From Brachionus manjavacas (Eukaryota > Rotifera > Eurotatoria > Ploima > Brachionidae), in assembly GCA_019054805.1 (NCBI GenBank), contig JAHQIY010000015.1, positions 380,001-444,000 on the forward strand: a stretch of DNA of 64,000 nt. Reading direction: 5' to 3'. Shown piece by piece: positions 1-13,100 of the stretch (positions within the stretch are counted from its first letter, which is position 1; each line of letters opens with the position of its first letter). The notes below the pieces were generated by a model, which had not been told where the DNA came from, ran no database searches, and saw only the letters and a program-made list of their open reading frames with translations. A program made the translations under genes and the position numbers.

Positions 1-1069
1 TCAACTAGTTCTCATCTCAAATCGCTGGCATTATGACTGATTAACCTTCATCAAAAAACTCTCTTATGATCTAGCTTTACTCTCATAACACTTTAGAGCA
101 AGTTTTTCAACCAAATTTAAAAATGTTTTTGAATTTAAAAAGTCTTTAAAATGGCATTAATATCAAACAACGGTATTTTTGATTCCATTGAGATCTTTAT
201 TAACAATATTAGATTCTTTTTTCTAATATAAACTTTTTTTTTTTCAAAATTCTTTTTAAATTTATAGTTCATAAAAGAAGGCAAATTCAATTAATTAAAC
301 ATTTCTGGTTCTTCATTTTTTTCTTCGCTTTTCAAAAAATCGGACCATGTCTTGACTATTCAACCAATACTCACAATTTATCGATTGATTAGTTATAAAT
401 TTATTTGTTTAACAGATTAAAAATAAAAATCCCAAAGTGCAAGAACAATAACAACTAATGGAACAGAGTGATTCAATCCTGGCCTAACATCTCTAACTGA
501 GACTGTTAGTAATTTAAAACTATTAAAAGACTCCTAGTTCAATAAATGATCGAACTGCTGAATTTTGAACGACCTGTTTTCTTCCAAGTTTCTGATAATG
601 AATTTAAACTAGGAAAAGAATAATTTAAAATTTATCTGAATACGGATTTGTAAAGATTTCCAAATATTTACTGTTTTAGACTCTACTTCGTACTTGAGAG
701 TTATATTAAGTCTAATGTAAATAGACACTAAAAATGATAAAATATTTATAAAAGTCCAACAAATAATTTTTTTTTTAAAAATTAACTTTTTGCCCTTTTT
801 TTTCTTTCTTTATTGAATTGTGCGTATAAAATAAAAACATAAAAATAGAATTTTATTGAAAAAAAGATGGGTCTAAAGTTTTGAAAAAATTCTTTACTTT
901 TTCTAAATATTTCAAATCCTAGAGAAGAAAAGCGCAAATATACAAAAGATTAAATAAAAACCTTATTTATTTTTTTCAATTTTTAGGTGGATGATAATAT
1001 TTGGACATTTTTGGACATTAATACTGATAATTTAAATTTTATTTTGTTTGATTTTAAATTTTTAAAATA
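1..1069. other. Non-coding AT-rich sequence
   Basis: No open frame longer than background, no recognisable RNA gene and no clear repeat. Homopolymer T and A runs dominate. The stretch 1411-1800 is similar. Confidence 0.5.
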
Positions 1070-1410
1070 GGCAAATTGAAGTTTATGATCAAATGTAAAT
1101 TTCAAATCAAAATTTTTAGTTTTTTATTTAAGTAAAAGGGCATTTTTTATCAATTTTTTAATAATAAATGACTAAACTTTATTTAACATTATTTGTTTTA
1201 AATGTCGATTTTAAATTTGTTTTTTAAGTTTTCAAAAAAAGATTTTAGAAGAGTCAATTAAAGGTCAATTAGATAAAAAAAGGTTTTTTAATTTTAAATT
1301 AAAATAATATACATCTTATGCTTAATTTAAAATAAATAATTTTATCATTAATTAGATTTTAATCAATTAAATTTTGATCATTTGATTATGATCATGAACT
1401 TCAAGTTGCC
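1070..1410. mobile_element. Short inverted-repeat element (MITE-like), GGCAA termini
   Basis: The left end (about 1070-1095) and the reverse complement of the right end (about 1379-1410) agree closely. Both begin GGCAA, then TTGAAGTT, then ATGATCA, so this looks like a roughly 341-bp non-autonomous element. The interior is AT-rich and non-coding. I could not fix a target duplication in the flanking A/T sequence. The GGC/GCC ends resemble those of the MULE at 29,992-31,250, so it may be a non-autonomous relative, but this is inference. Confidence 0.45.
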
Positions 1411-1799
1411 TTTTATATTTTGGGATGAAATTTTTTTTTTTTAAATCGTATAATTAAAAAAAAAGACGTGGATTTTTTATAGGTCCCTATTACAAAACGA
1501 AAAAAAGTTCTTTTAAATCGTTTGAGTCTTTTTGTTGAATCTTTAAGAGTTCTTATTTGGAATATTTTTCTTTGCTTAGTTTTGCCTGTTCTCGGACAAC
1601 TTGAGCCTGTTTGACACGTTCATAATTTATCAATACTCCAACTTTTTTAATAAGCATTTGATCAGTAAAGATAGAATCGGAAGATTTTTGTTGATTATCT
1701 TGTTTATTCCTGAATGGAATGTTTTTCGTTACAAAAAAAGAATATTCAATAAAATAAAATCTTTAAATTTTTAATTTTTTGCGAGCATTTTAAGATGGC

Positions 1800-3770
1800 C
1801 ATACAGTTCTGGCCTCAAAATTTTAAGATCAGAACTGAATACGTTCTGAACTTCGTCTACTTTAATATTAATAGTTGTCCAACAGTTTTGAGCCGAGTGG
1901 TCTTTTGCGCATATAAAAATTGTTTTTTTCTATCAAAATTTTCACGTAGTTTATGAAGAAGTCGTTGATGCGGTACCGTATCAAAAGCCTTTGAGAAGTC
2001 TAATAGTATTTCATCCACACTGTTACCTTTGGCCAACTCAGTCGTGATCATATCAAGCGTTTCAAGTAGATTCGTTCGGGATTTTTCCTGTCTCTAATGA
2101 TTTTTCGAAAATTATCTTCAATGGAACTGACATCGTTTTTGCGCAGTTTTTCAGTATCAGTGGATGTACTTGGTCTGTGCCCATCGATTTGTTGCCATTT
2201 AATTTCTCTAGTCTCCGTTCAATCAGATCCTCGTTTAGCACCTGCATGACATTCTCAATATCGAAAGTAGAGGAAGTACGTAAAGGAAAAAAAGTTAAAT
2301 TATCATTGGTTTCTTTATTAAAGACTGAATGAAACTGATCATTTAATAGCTCAGCTATCAGTTTTTTGTCACTCGTTACTTCACCCTCTTTTGTTCTTAA
2401 CATTCTTATTTCTTCCTTTACACCCATTTTGCTTCTTACATAGACATAAATTAGTTTCGGATCACTTTTTGCTTTTTTAGACAGTCTATTCTCATAATCG
2501 GATTTTACATTTCTTAACTTCTGTTTTAACTCTCTACATGCTTTTCCATAATAATATTTACTTATTTCAAATGAACTTTTATTACATCCTTTCATCTTAT
2601 AACAAGCTCGATGCTTTAGTTTTATCACTCTATTAACCTCGTAGTTAATCCATTTTTCGCTCTTTCGCAAATTCTCTCTTTTCTTGAGTACGTTTTTCTC
2701 ATAGAGTCGCAGATACACATTCAGAAAACTTGCATAACATTCATTAAGATGCCGTCCAACAAATTCTTTTTTCCAGTCCACTGACCACATACCAGTGTTG
2801 ATTTGGTGAAAATCAGCTTTTCTTACGTTTTTTCTCTTTTTTTTCGTAAATCTTGTGCTCACATCTTTCATTGCAAATTTCTACTATATCAACAAATGAG
2901 CCTTCTCGGCTTCACCTAGTGGTGGCAAAGCCCTCACTTCCAGAACTCTTTCAGGCTCACTCGTTAACAGTAGATCAAGTACACTTGAATTTCCATTTTT
3001 TCCATATATAAATGTTGGAAAATCCACACACTGAATCATATACGATTCATCTAAGCCTTCCAAGAACCGCATCTCATTTTCTCCACTGGCATTTCCGCCA
3101 TCACATGTCCAGCTGATTTCTCGGAAATTGAAATCTCCACAGACTACCACCGCATTATATATTTTATTCTCAATCATTTTCCTTGCCTCTTTTAATGAAT
3201 CATTCACACACACAGTGACAAAATCATTAGTTTTAGGTGGTCTGTACATGCATCCAACCAACAAACTTTCAGCACCACTTCTCACGCCACACCATATCTG
3301 TTCAACACCATCTGCACATAAAACTCTACATGTCACTTCCATCGAACACAGATCATCTCTCACATATATAAAAACTCCACCGCCACGTCCCGTTCTGTCT
3401 CTTCGGTATAAAGTATATCCAGATATACACGGTATCGAGTATTCGGAATACCAAGTCTCAGATACACATACAATATGTGGCCTATCCAACTTATCCAACC
3501 GGACAACAAGCTCCGTAAGTTGGTTGTTGAGTGAAGTGGCATTTGTATAAATACAAGTGAGAAAAGGTTCACGAACACTTATCCTTTTCTTATCTAAACT
3601 ACAATTCAATAAAGGCGACCCAAGAAATTTATTGACCTGGCTAGAAAAAGATCCACCACTCCCCCTAACTATTCTATTAGCACTAATTACATAATTATTT
3701 TTAACTTTAAAATTCTTCTCAGTTTTTCTATTATTTCTATATAATAGGCAAAAAAATCGGCTCCAAATCT
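1800..3770 (-). pseudogene. Dead non-LTR retrotransposon: endonuclease plus fragmentary reverse transcriptase
   Basis: Read on the minus strand, 3770 to 2884 encodes an APE-type endonuclease of a Jockey/CR1-like LINE. Visible motifs are SETWYSE, the RRDRTGRGGGV block, YRPP, CGDFN and a final PPLGEAEKAH in place of the usual SDH. Two in-frame stops near 2881-2886 interrupt it. The same frame continues at 2871-2062 as the lysine-rich linker up to GTDQVHPLILK and TGKIP. The product then jumps directly to the block just before RT motif A (LETLD, then LDFSKAFDTVPHQRLL, 2051-1857). About 70-80 codons, including the RPISLT region, are therefore missing, and the YADD box is absent too. A short C-terminal-like stretch follows down to about 1800. 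It cannot move by itself. Confidence 0.85.
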
Positions 3771-4175
3771 AAACATATTCATGATGGTTCGTACCGTTCT
3801 AATTACATAACGTAATTGTATGAATTTAATGACATGTCACTAAAATTGATAAAAAAAAACTCCAGAAATTAATTCTCTAAAAATCCTGAAAAAAAGAAAA
3901 CATCTTTTTTGCATAATGTTTTTATTAAAATAAATTTAAAATTTAACTCTTACTCGAACAAAAACTTTTATTTGGATATAAAATTTAAAATCCTATTCAA
4001 AAATTAGAAAAAATATATAGAATTCATTTCACGTAATTCATGCCAAAAAAAATATGAAAAAAAAAATAAATAAACTATATTGAGATTTAAAATCGAAGAA
4101 AAAAATCTAAAATTAAAATTTGGTTAAAAATGGATTAAAAAAAAAAGCCCAAAAACCATCTTATATTAGATTGAC
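3771..4175. other. Gap between LINE relic and chitin synthase 3' end
   Basis: AT-rich sequence with no gene. It includes the 3' untranslated region of the minus-strand fusion gene. A TTTATT near 3919 reads AATAAA on the minus strand and is a possible polyadenylation signal. Confidence 0.4.
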
Positions 4176-7100
4176 TTAAACATCGTTGATGTTATAAGTA
4201 GGCTCATTGGTCTGATTCGGGTTGCCATACGCTCCATTACTGCTGTAAAAAGACAATTTGGATTGTCGATGCGCATTTTGTATATTGCTGCTGACTTGGT
4301 GCAAAAAAATGTCATTGACTTTGACGCGCGGCTTCTGCTTCAGTTGATTGCCCTTGCCCTGGCTGAGCGCGTGCCATCTCCGTCTAAAGACCACGTCCAG
4401 CGACTTGTTATAAGAGCCCTTTTGTTGTCTATACTTTGACTGCAGATAATTGCTATTGTAGGTTTGAATAGAATTGGCGCCAACAGGCATGTAGACCGAT
4501 GCTGCTGCGTCGCCATCATACACTTTCGAGCCCATCGAAGTCAAATCTAAATTGAATAGGAAAAAAAATAAAAAAAAAAATAAAATTTTGTTTGTTTCTC
4601 TTTTAATTTTGTTATTACCAGGATGATTATTGTACGGATATTGACTGTTGTACTGGGACTGGTTGTAGATGATCGAAGTGGCCCCATTGGGATTGTAAAT
4701 GTTGTCCTGATAGTTGTAGTTTTGCTGGTCTGCATTTTGGTTGTACTCGTTGTCGACGTCATAGTCCGGCGCTGGCAAATCCTCCTCTTCAAAACCCTTG
4801 ATCTGCTGCAACACCTTCACAGTCTGCACCACGTCCTCCACTTCCATTTGATTGATGTTAAACTTTCTGGCGCACACTTTCAAGTCAGTCGAGGCCAGCA
4901 AATGCAGCACAGTGCCATACCGATGCCACAACATGGACACAAACTGAATGATCAAAATGGTGGCAAAAAAAATCAAAAATCCAAAGCCGAGCGGCTCGAA
5001 CCTGAGCGGCTCGTAGTTCAACCTGGGTATGGGAATGTAAATGTAGTCTCTTACTTTGGACTGGACCAATTGCAAGTGAAATATGATCACCATCCACAAG
5101 GCGTTGATCATAAAAAAAGCAAAGCAGCCATTGTTGCGCAGCGCCTTCAGATCTCTGGCCACTTTGGCCTCGTAGTTCTTGTCGGCAATGAGCGGATGCA
5201 AGTAGCGCTCAATGAGCTTGTTGTAAAAGTGAGTTTCTTTGGCGTCCAAAAAGCCAAGCGGACACTGGTCCAAATAGGCCACCTCGATCCATGCCGGATT
5301 CACCAAGTCATCTCTTTTCTTCGCCTCTTCTTTGTCATAGTAATTGTTGCTAGCACAACTCTGAGTGCCATTTCTCTTTCTCACATTGGACACGCTCAAC
5401 TTGGACCTGTTCTGATAGATCTGCGTCCTGTTCAGCCGCTCTTCCACTTCCTCCTGGTTCAAAAAGCCCAAATCGACGCCGTCGATTTCTTCTTCGTTTT
5501 TGATGCGCTCAATGCGCTCCAAAGTGCCCAATATTTGCTTCAAAATGACATTGTTGGTCTCGTTGGTCTCGATGCCGAGCCAGTCGCGCAAAAAGCCCTT
5601 CAGCGACTTGCTATACTTGGACGGATTGACAATGTTGATGGTAAACTGGCCCAGAAAGCTCTTCTGCTTGGCCTTTTTGGCCGCCTCTTTTTTCGCCTCC
5701 AGCTTGGCCTTTTCCTCTTCCTCTTTGGTCATGTTTTTTTTCACCGACTTTTTTTTCTCTACTTCGCGCGTGCCCCACGACACCACGTTCAAATTGCACA
5801 GCGAATAGATCAACAAGAGCAAGTAGCCGGACGGAATGGTCAAAAAGTAGAGAGCGCCGGGCACAATGCACCAAAACTCCTGCGGATGGGTGACCGACGC
5901 TATGATAAAGATGGCAAAGAGCATGATGAGAAAGACCGCGTTGGGCGAGGTCCACGAGTCCTCGGCTATTTGAATGGTGGTGCCGACGATGACGGCCATC
6001 ATGATCACGGCATAGATGGCGCTCATGAACGCGGCCACCCGGATCTGAAAGTCCGTCGTGGTTATGTAGCACAAGAGCAGGTAGATCATGGCGGGCACCA
6101 CCGACAACAAGAACGAGTCCCACAAACTGGTGCCGAGGCACGCGTTAAACGCGCCGCATATCATCAGAAGCACAGTGGCCGGTCCGAGCACCGTCGACAC
6201 CATTAGCAGCAGCTGATAGACAATGTACAAATAGGATATGCTGTCGTTGACCTGCACTATGTGTTTGTAGTCGGCCAAAAAGTCCAGTATGTTGGCTATG
6301 GTCGAGGGCACCCAGCGACGCCGCTGGTTGTAGAACTCGTGAAAGGACTCGGGCGCATAGGTCAAGGCGTCCGAGGCGGCGCAGTACTCGACCCGGTAGC
6401 CTTCTTGCAGGAGCAGTGTGCAGAGCCAGCGGTCCTCGCCTTGGTCGTACTGGACGTAGTGGCGCGCCTCCGACGACTTCATTTGGTAGGTGCGCAACAC
6501 GTGATCGTCGACCACTGACGACCCGCGGAACAGCGAAAAACAGCCCGGCGAACACATCACACAGCCGAGTATGTGCTCGGCCGCCTTCTGCAGCCAATGG
6601 CCAATGGCGTACTCGAATTTCTGGTACCAGACCATGGGGCCGGAGCCGATGGGGTGGATGCGGCCGCACGCGGCGCCCACTTTTTTGTTCTTTTTCATGC
6701 GGTCAATGAGCAAGCGGACGGCCTCGGGCCTAAAGTCCACATCGCCGTCCAGAGCCAGCAAAAACGTGTTCTCGGCTCTGACCCGGTCCAAGTCGTCCAT
6801 GTTGTTCAGCAAATTGCCAAAGCCTTTGAAGCACTTTGACTTGGACTTGCCATTCGACTTTTTGCTATTGTACTTTTTTTTGTACAGCTTTTCCATTTTG
6901 TCCAAGTTGCCAAATATCTTCCAGCCGATTAGATAGTAAATGTACATCACTTGACTCCAGCGTTTCTTGTGACGAATTTTAGTCTTGTCCTTGAGGTGAG
7001 CGATGAGCAGGTTGCCGCCCGGCAGTATCCAAGTGAGGCGGCCGCCGTACGGCGTCGGCTGTTTGAGCGGCGCCGCTATTTTCATGGGCACCTCGTGGAC

Positions 7101-10100
7101 CGAAGTGGCCGCCTGGTCCATCACAGACACCAGTATTTCCACAAATTGGTTGGGCACCATTTCGCCGTCGTCGTTCTCTTCCATGGCGTCGTCGAAAAAT
7201 ATGTGGCCCTCGTACTCGTAGTAGTCCGGGTCCTTGATGCCAAAGTACTCTTGGGCCTTGCGTCTCGCGCTCTGGTCAATGTCCAAGCGCATTATTGACT
7301 TGAGCAATTGCAGCATTTCGGTCTCGGTCTCGTGCCACATGGTCGCACAGCTGTATATCACAATGTTCACGTCTTTTTTCAGCTTGGTCTCCATGTCGCT
7401 GTCCATGGACTCGTTTGGTGAGGCAGGCTCGCCCGCCGCTTTGAATTTAAATAGCAATTAGTTTTAAGTGACACAATCAACAGCATCTATTATGTGCTAC
7501 AGGACAGAATGGGGCCAAAACAACCAAAAAAGACAAATTTAAAATATCAATCGAAAAGATGTACAGTGGTGTTCGGGATTTGGTAATTTACGTAAAAAAA
7601 CGTAAGTTTACCAGATTTTACGTAAAATTATGTAAAAAAAAATTTGTCCAAAAAATTCAAATAATTTGGCACTTTTTTAAAAAATTGAATTTTTTTTTTC
7701 CTTAAATATTTATTTTCAAATTTATGAAAAAAAAAATTTACCATAATTTACGTAAATTTTGGTAAAATGTAATCAATTTAATGGTAAAAAATGGTTGATT
7801 AAATTTTTTAATTAAATTTTTTAATTACGTAAAAAAAAAATATCTTAATAATTTTTTCAATGCTTTTTAATTGTTTGACCAACTTTTCAATTGTTTGTTT
7901 TAATTTATATTTTAAATTGTAACCTTTTATAAATTTTAAAGTAATTTTGACATTTTACCAAAATTTACGTAAATTATGGTAAATTTTTTCAAATTGAAGG
8001 ATAAAATAAATTCAATTTTTTTAAAAAAGTGCCAAATTCAAAAAATTTCAATTTTTTGGACATTAATTTGATTAATTTGGCACTTTAAGTCAAAAGGGTT
8101 CGTGGCAGAGCCCTGGTATAAGTAAAATGGGCTTAGGTCAAAACAGGGTTGTTTAAAGTTTACAAGTCTCAAGTCAAGTCCAAGTCCGGACTTTGAAATT
8201 TTTTTAAATTTTCTTAAATTAAACTGAGTCAAATAAATAGCATCGGCAACCCATCAGTCAAAATGACGGACAAATGAAGTTTCTGAAGTTCCAGGTAGTT
8301 ATTATGATGGCCTAGCAAGTGTCAATGTTCGGCCTTGGACTTTAATTTGGCACTTTTAAACAACTCTGGTCAAAAGGGTCCGGGGCAAAGCATCAGGGTT
8401 TCGAGTAAGCAGAAGTTTAGGGTCTTTTTAATAAATTAGTCTTAACTTTTATTTAAAGTTTTATTTTTATTAAAATTAGCGGTGAGGAAAATTATGGGCC
8501 TTTGTTAACTTGCCTACTTTTTTATTTTGCAATTATTTAAGTAAAAAAATGCAAGTGAGTCATCTAAATTTAGCTTTAGAATTAATACAACTGAATATAA
8601 AAAAATTATTTCATTTAAATTACTCTAAAGTGAATAGTGCGAACGATTTTTTAAATTTTTCCGAAATGTTGATAAGTCGATGTACCTGTTTCATTTTTCA
8701 CACTGCATTTACAAAAATGTCATTAATATTGGCCTTAAAATACTTTACTGCAACAATGAAATTTTTTCAAGTTGAGATGGAAAATTGATGATTTTATAAA
8801 TGATAAAAAAGAACAGAAAAAATGTAAAAAATTGAATAACTTTTTTTCTAAAGGTTTAAACTTAGTTCTGCAAATTTAGCAGACCTTAATAATTGATGCA
8901 ACTTTGAATGTTGCACAATGTTGCATTTACAGAACTAATTTTAAACTTTTAGAAAAAAGTTATTCAATTTTTTTACATTTTTTCTGTTCTTTTTTATCAT
9001 TGATAAAATCGTCAATATTCCAACCCAACTTGAAAAAATTTCAGTAAAGTATTTTTTAAGGCCAATATTAATGACTTTTTTGTAAATGCAGTGTGAAAAA
9101 TGAAACAAGTACAGCGACTTATCAACATTTCAGAAAAATTAAAAAAATCGTAATAATAATTTAAAAAATAATTTTAATTATTATTTAAATTAAATAATAA
9201 TATTTTTATTTAATTATTTTAAATAAAATAATAAAATAATTATTTTATTTTTACCCTTAGTTCTTTTGTACTTTACTTCACAAAACCCCATTGAAGCTTT
9301 CCATCTACTGATTTTAAAAACGTCCGAATGACAATAATGAATTAATTGATTACTTTGAAAACTATATTTTTTAGAGCTATGAAATCACTCACTGAAATGA
9401 CAATTTTTTTTAAATTAAAAGTTAAAATCTTATTCTATTTTATTTAACTATAGTTGACTCTTAAAAAAGAAGATTCAAACAAAGGCTTAATGCCTGGGTT
9501 TTACTCAGGTATCCAAAATTATTCATTAAAAAATAAAATAATCATTTATCTCTAATTTGAATTTAATTAAAATTTATTTTTTTTCTTAATGAATTAATTG
9601 ATTATTTTTTTTGCTTTTATAAATAAAGATATTGGGACACTTTTGTTCTGCAAAAAAAGGTTTAAAAAATTTTTAATAATTACCTTCGTCCACTGAGGCC
9701 TTGTTGTCGAGGACCGAGTACGCGTCGCTTCGCTCATAGCGGCGTCGGTTCATCATCAGCGATTGTTCAGTCAGAATGGCACAATAGCCGGGCAAGACAA
9801 ACAATCTGTCGGTAAAAGCCAATCGTTGACCCTTGCCGAACCATACATGTCCGCCTATCCACAGCTGCGACAACCACCAGAAGCCAAGACCGCATATCAC
9901 TTGCCATTTGAACGAGCCCGTCTGATAGCCCTCGTGGCACGTCCAGTACACAAAGTCATCGCTGAGCACAGCCGATTGCGGAAACCATTTGCAAATGACG
10001 AGAGCCACGGACAGAGTGATCGGCGTGACCAGGGTCAGAGGAAGAGCAAAGCCCAATCGCTGCATGCACAGCTTGCACGCTAGTCGGCCCGTGTAGTAGC

Positions 10101-13100
10101 ACAGAGCCGAGCAGACCACTTGCAGAATCATGGGCGCCAAATAGGTGATCCATCGGTCTTTGTAAGTGGGCTGATCTTCCACTGTCCGCATGGGCACACT
10201 GGTCATTGACGGCACAAACATCTGAGCAGCAGTGTACGCCAGCAAAGTGTCGTTCAAAAAGTCAGCTGATCGTTTTTTGAGCGGTAAGGGCGGTGGAGGT
10301 GGCGGCAGCGGTCCAAAGCCGGCCATTTGGTCACCAGACCAAGCACCGCCATTGGCGCCATACTTGAATCGGCTGTCGGCCACATCATCAATTGTTCGGA
10401 ACACTTTGCTCGAGTTGAATATGCCCGGGTGAAATATGTAGGCAAATAGAAGCGTGATGGCTATTTTCCACACACTTGTCATCATGCTTGTCTTGATCCT
10501 GGTAGCGGCGATGTTCTCCTTGAGCAGTTTTATGTTGACAAACTTGTACGAGCCGCATTTGATGTCGCGGTCGACAAAGTTCTCCCACCAGACCAGCGAG
10601 ACTAGCATGAGCGCTATGGGCAGCTCCCATTCGATCTGAAACGAAGACAAAATGTCCTGCAGTATCAAGTTGGTGCCGTTGTTGGGCACGGATTGAGCGG
10701 GCAGAGGCCGAGTGGTGTCGAACGCGTCCAAAAAGTAGTCTGCTTGGCGCTTTTTGAGCGTGTCGAACGAGTCGTACAGGGTGTCGGTGGTGAAGAGGTC
10801 GCTGGTGGCGCCACCGGCGTCAATGTGCGGCGCTGGAGCCGTTCCTGTGTCCGACTTGAACATGTACTTGGACGCGAACACTATGCCGAACACGGTGCAT
10901 TGCATGGCCACGGCGCAAAAGTCCATCACGAATATGACGAGCTTTCGCGCTGCGTTCACGTGGTTTTTGCTCACTAGAAATTTGAGGATGCCTGGTATGG
11001 TGCAGACGGCGTTCATGATGAGAATGGCGCGTGACACGTCCAGTTTGGGCAGCACTCGGAACACGAATATGGACATGCCGAAGCTGTGCGCTGTTTCGAT
11101 CACCAGGACAAAGAGCATTACTTTAAGTGTGGGCCATGGCTTGTTGCCGAACAATGCTTTGAAAATGCTGTCAAAAAATGTGAACATGTAGGGCGCACAA
11201 ATGCTCGATATCAACATCCAGACCCAGCGTTCTTTGTACGCATTTTTGTCACTCTTTGTTAAATTTTTTTAATTATTTTTTTTGTTTTAATTTTAGAAAA
11301 TTTTATAAAGTAGCTTTGCTTGAGATTCAAAAATTATTAATAATACAAATTAAACTTTTTTTCAAACAATTTTTGACAATTTAAATAATTAAAAAAAATT
11401 AATTTCAAAATGAATTTTAAAAGGATTTAAAAATAGCTAAATTTCAATTTTATTATTTGAATTAAACAAGAAATTTGATGTAGAAATCCTAGCGACAAAA
11501 AATTAAATATCTCTTAAAATATTTTTCAAAAATTATTTTTGTTTAATTAATGCAACAATTAGACCAGTAAAGGAATTAAAAAGTTAGCTTAAATTAAACA
11601 ACTCTCATGTTTCTACAGTTTTCAGCTAAACTCAAGATGTTAACTTACAATATAATAAAAAAGAAGCAGGCCACAAATTTTTAATTTTATCAAAAAAATT
11701 CAAAGAACTTGGAATCTTCTAGAAATAAAGAAGAATAAAGAAAATTAGAGTATAATTCGAATTCGAAATTTGTTTTTATTCGAGTTAATATAATTAAATA
11801 TAAATTTTAATATAATTTTTTTTTTTACTTTTAAATTTTAAATAATTATTAAATATAAAATAAAAAAAATTTTAAACTTTAAAAAATAAAAGAAAGACTT
11901 ACCGGAGACAATCAAAGATCTGTGGACTTAGAGAGAAAATTGAAAGAGGGGGTCTCGTTTAGTTTTATTTTTTACCATTTCGAAATTTAACTATCAAATT
12001 TTTGTATTTGCTAGACAAAAATTAGAATTGTTTAAATATTGGGACTTTTTTGCTAAGGAAAAATTATACAAATTTTGAGTCAAAATTAATTTGAAATTTT
12101 TCTATTTACATTTGCTCGGAATCAGGCAAAATTTGTATAAAATGTTAAGCATTATCTTTAAATTAATTTCTTTTTGAATAAATTTAGTTTTTTTCACATT
12201 CTAGATGAAAATTTTTTAAACCCTAAAGACATTAATAAAATTTAAAAACAAATTAAAAAAATTTAATCAGTCTAATCCCTCGATTTATGTTCCAAGCACG
12301 TCATAGCTTATTATTAGGTTTATTTTAATATATAAAGTTGTTTTTTTTTTCTAAATTTAAGGTCTCTTTATAATTAAATTAATTCTTTGCTGGTTTTTAT
12401 TTCCAATTGAATTTTTTTTTTAATTTTATATTTTGCTAAAATTAATACATCCAGCTATTTATACTCGATATTATATTAAATAAAGATACAACAAATTTTT
12501 AATCAGCAAATATACTTTAAAGAGAACAAAATGTCAAATTTTAATCCATAATTTTTTTATATATTAGTTATTTTTTGAGCCAAGTAGATAGGTAAACTTT
12601 GCAATTAAAATCTTTTCTTAATTGCTTGTTTATCATTAATGCCTGTAAATCCTTGAATATCAAGTCAATATTTACAAAGTTTTTTGTTTACCTATCCAAA
12701 TAAGATTCTCAATTTTTGAACTGTGACAAATCAACCACAATTAAACAAAAATTTTATAATTTTAAATGAATAAAACCCTCCTAAACAACTTGTTAACTTT
12801 AGATTTTTTAATTTATTTTAAATAAAAAATTGATATTTTTTATTCAAATAAAATTTCAGCTGAAATAATTTTACAACAAATTTTAAATTACCGTTTCGAC
12901 ATGTCCAACAGCGTTGGTCATCAGCAAAAATGCTCCTTTTCCAATTATAGCTGTAGCAAGCACTACCAAACCAAGCACTATATAAGTGCACACTTTGAGT
13001 ATTTGTAGAGACAGATGAAAAAAATGAACTCTTTGTTCATAAGTCTCTTCTGTATCTACGCACCTGGCCGTGTCCCAAACCTCATAAAGCATTCTTTGAA

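Noticed and set aside
4623-6206. 527-codon plus-strand frame opposite the chitin synthase
   Set aside because: It is the antisense shadow of the conserved minus-strand exon, with no family motifs of its own. Several smaller frames at 5,500-7,460 are the same.
8510-8788. 92-codon plus-strand ORF
   Set aside because: It runs into the arm of the palindromic element and has no family signal.
10693-11191. Plus-strand frames opposite chitin synthase exon 10
   Set aside because: Antisense shadows of the membrane-helix exon; the minus strand matches the family and has correct splice borders.
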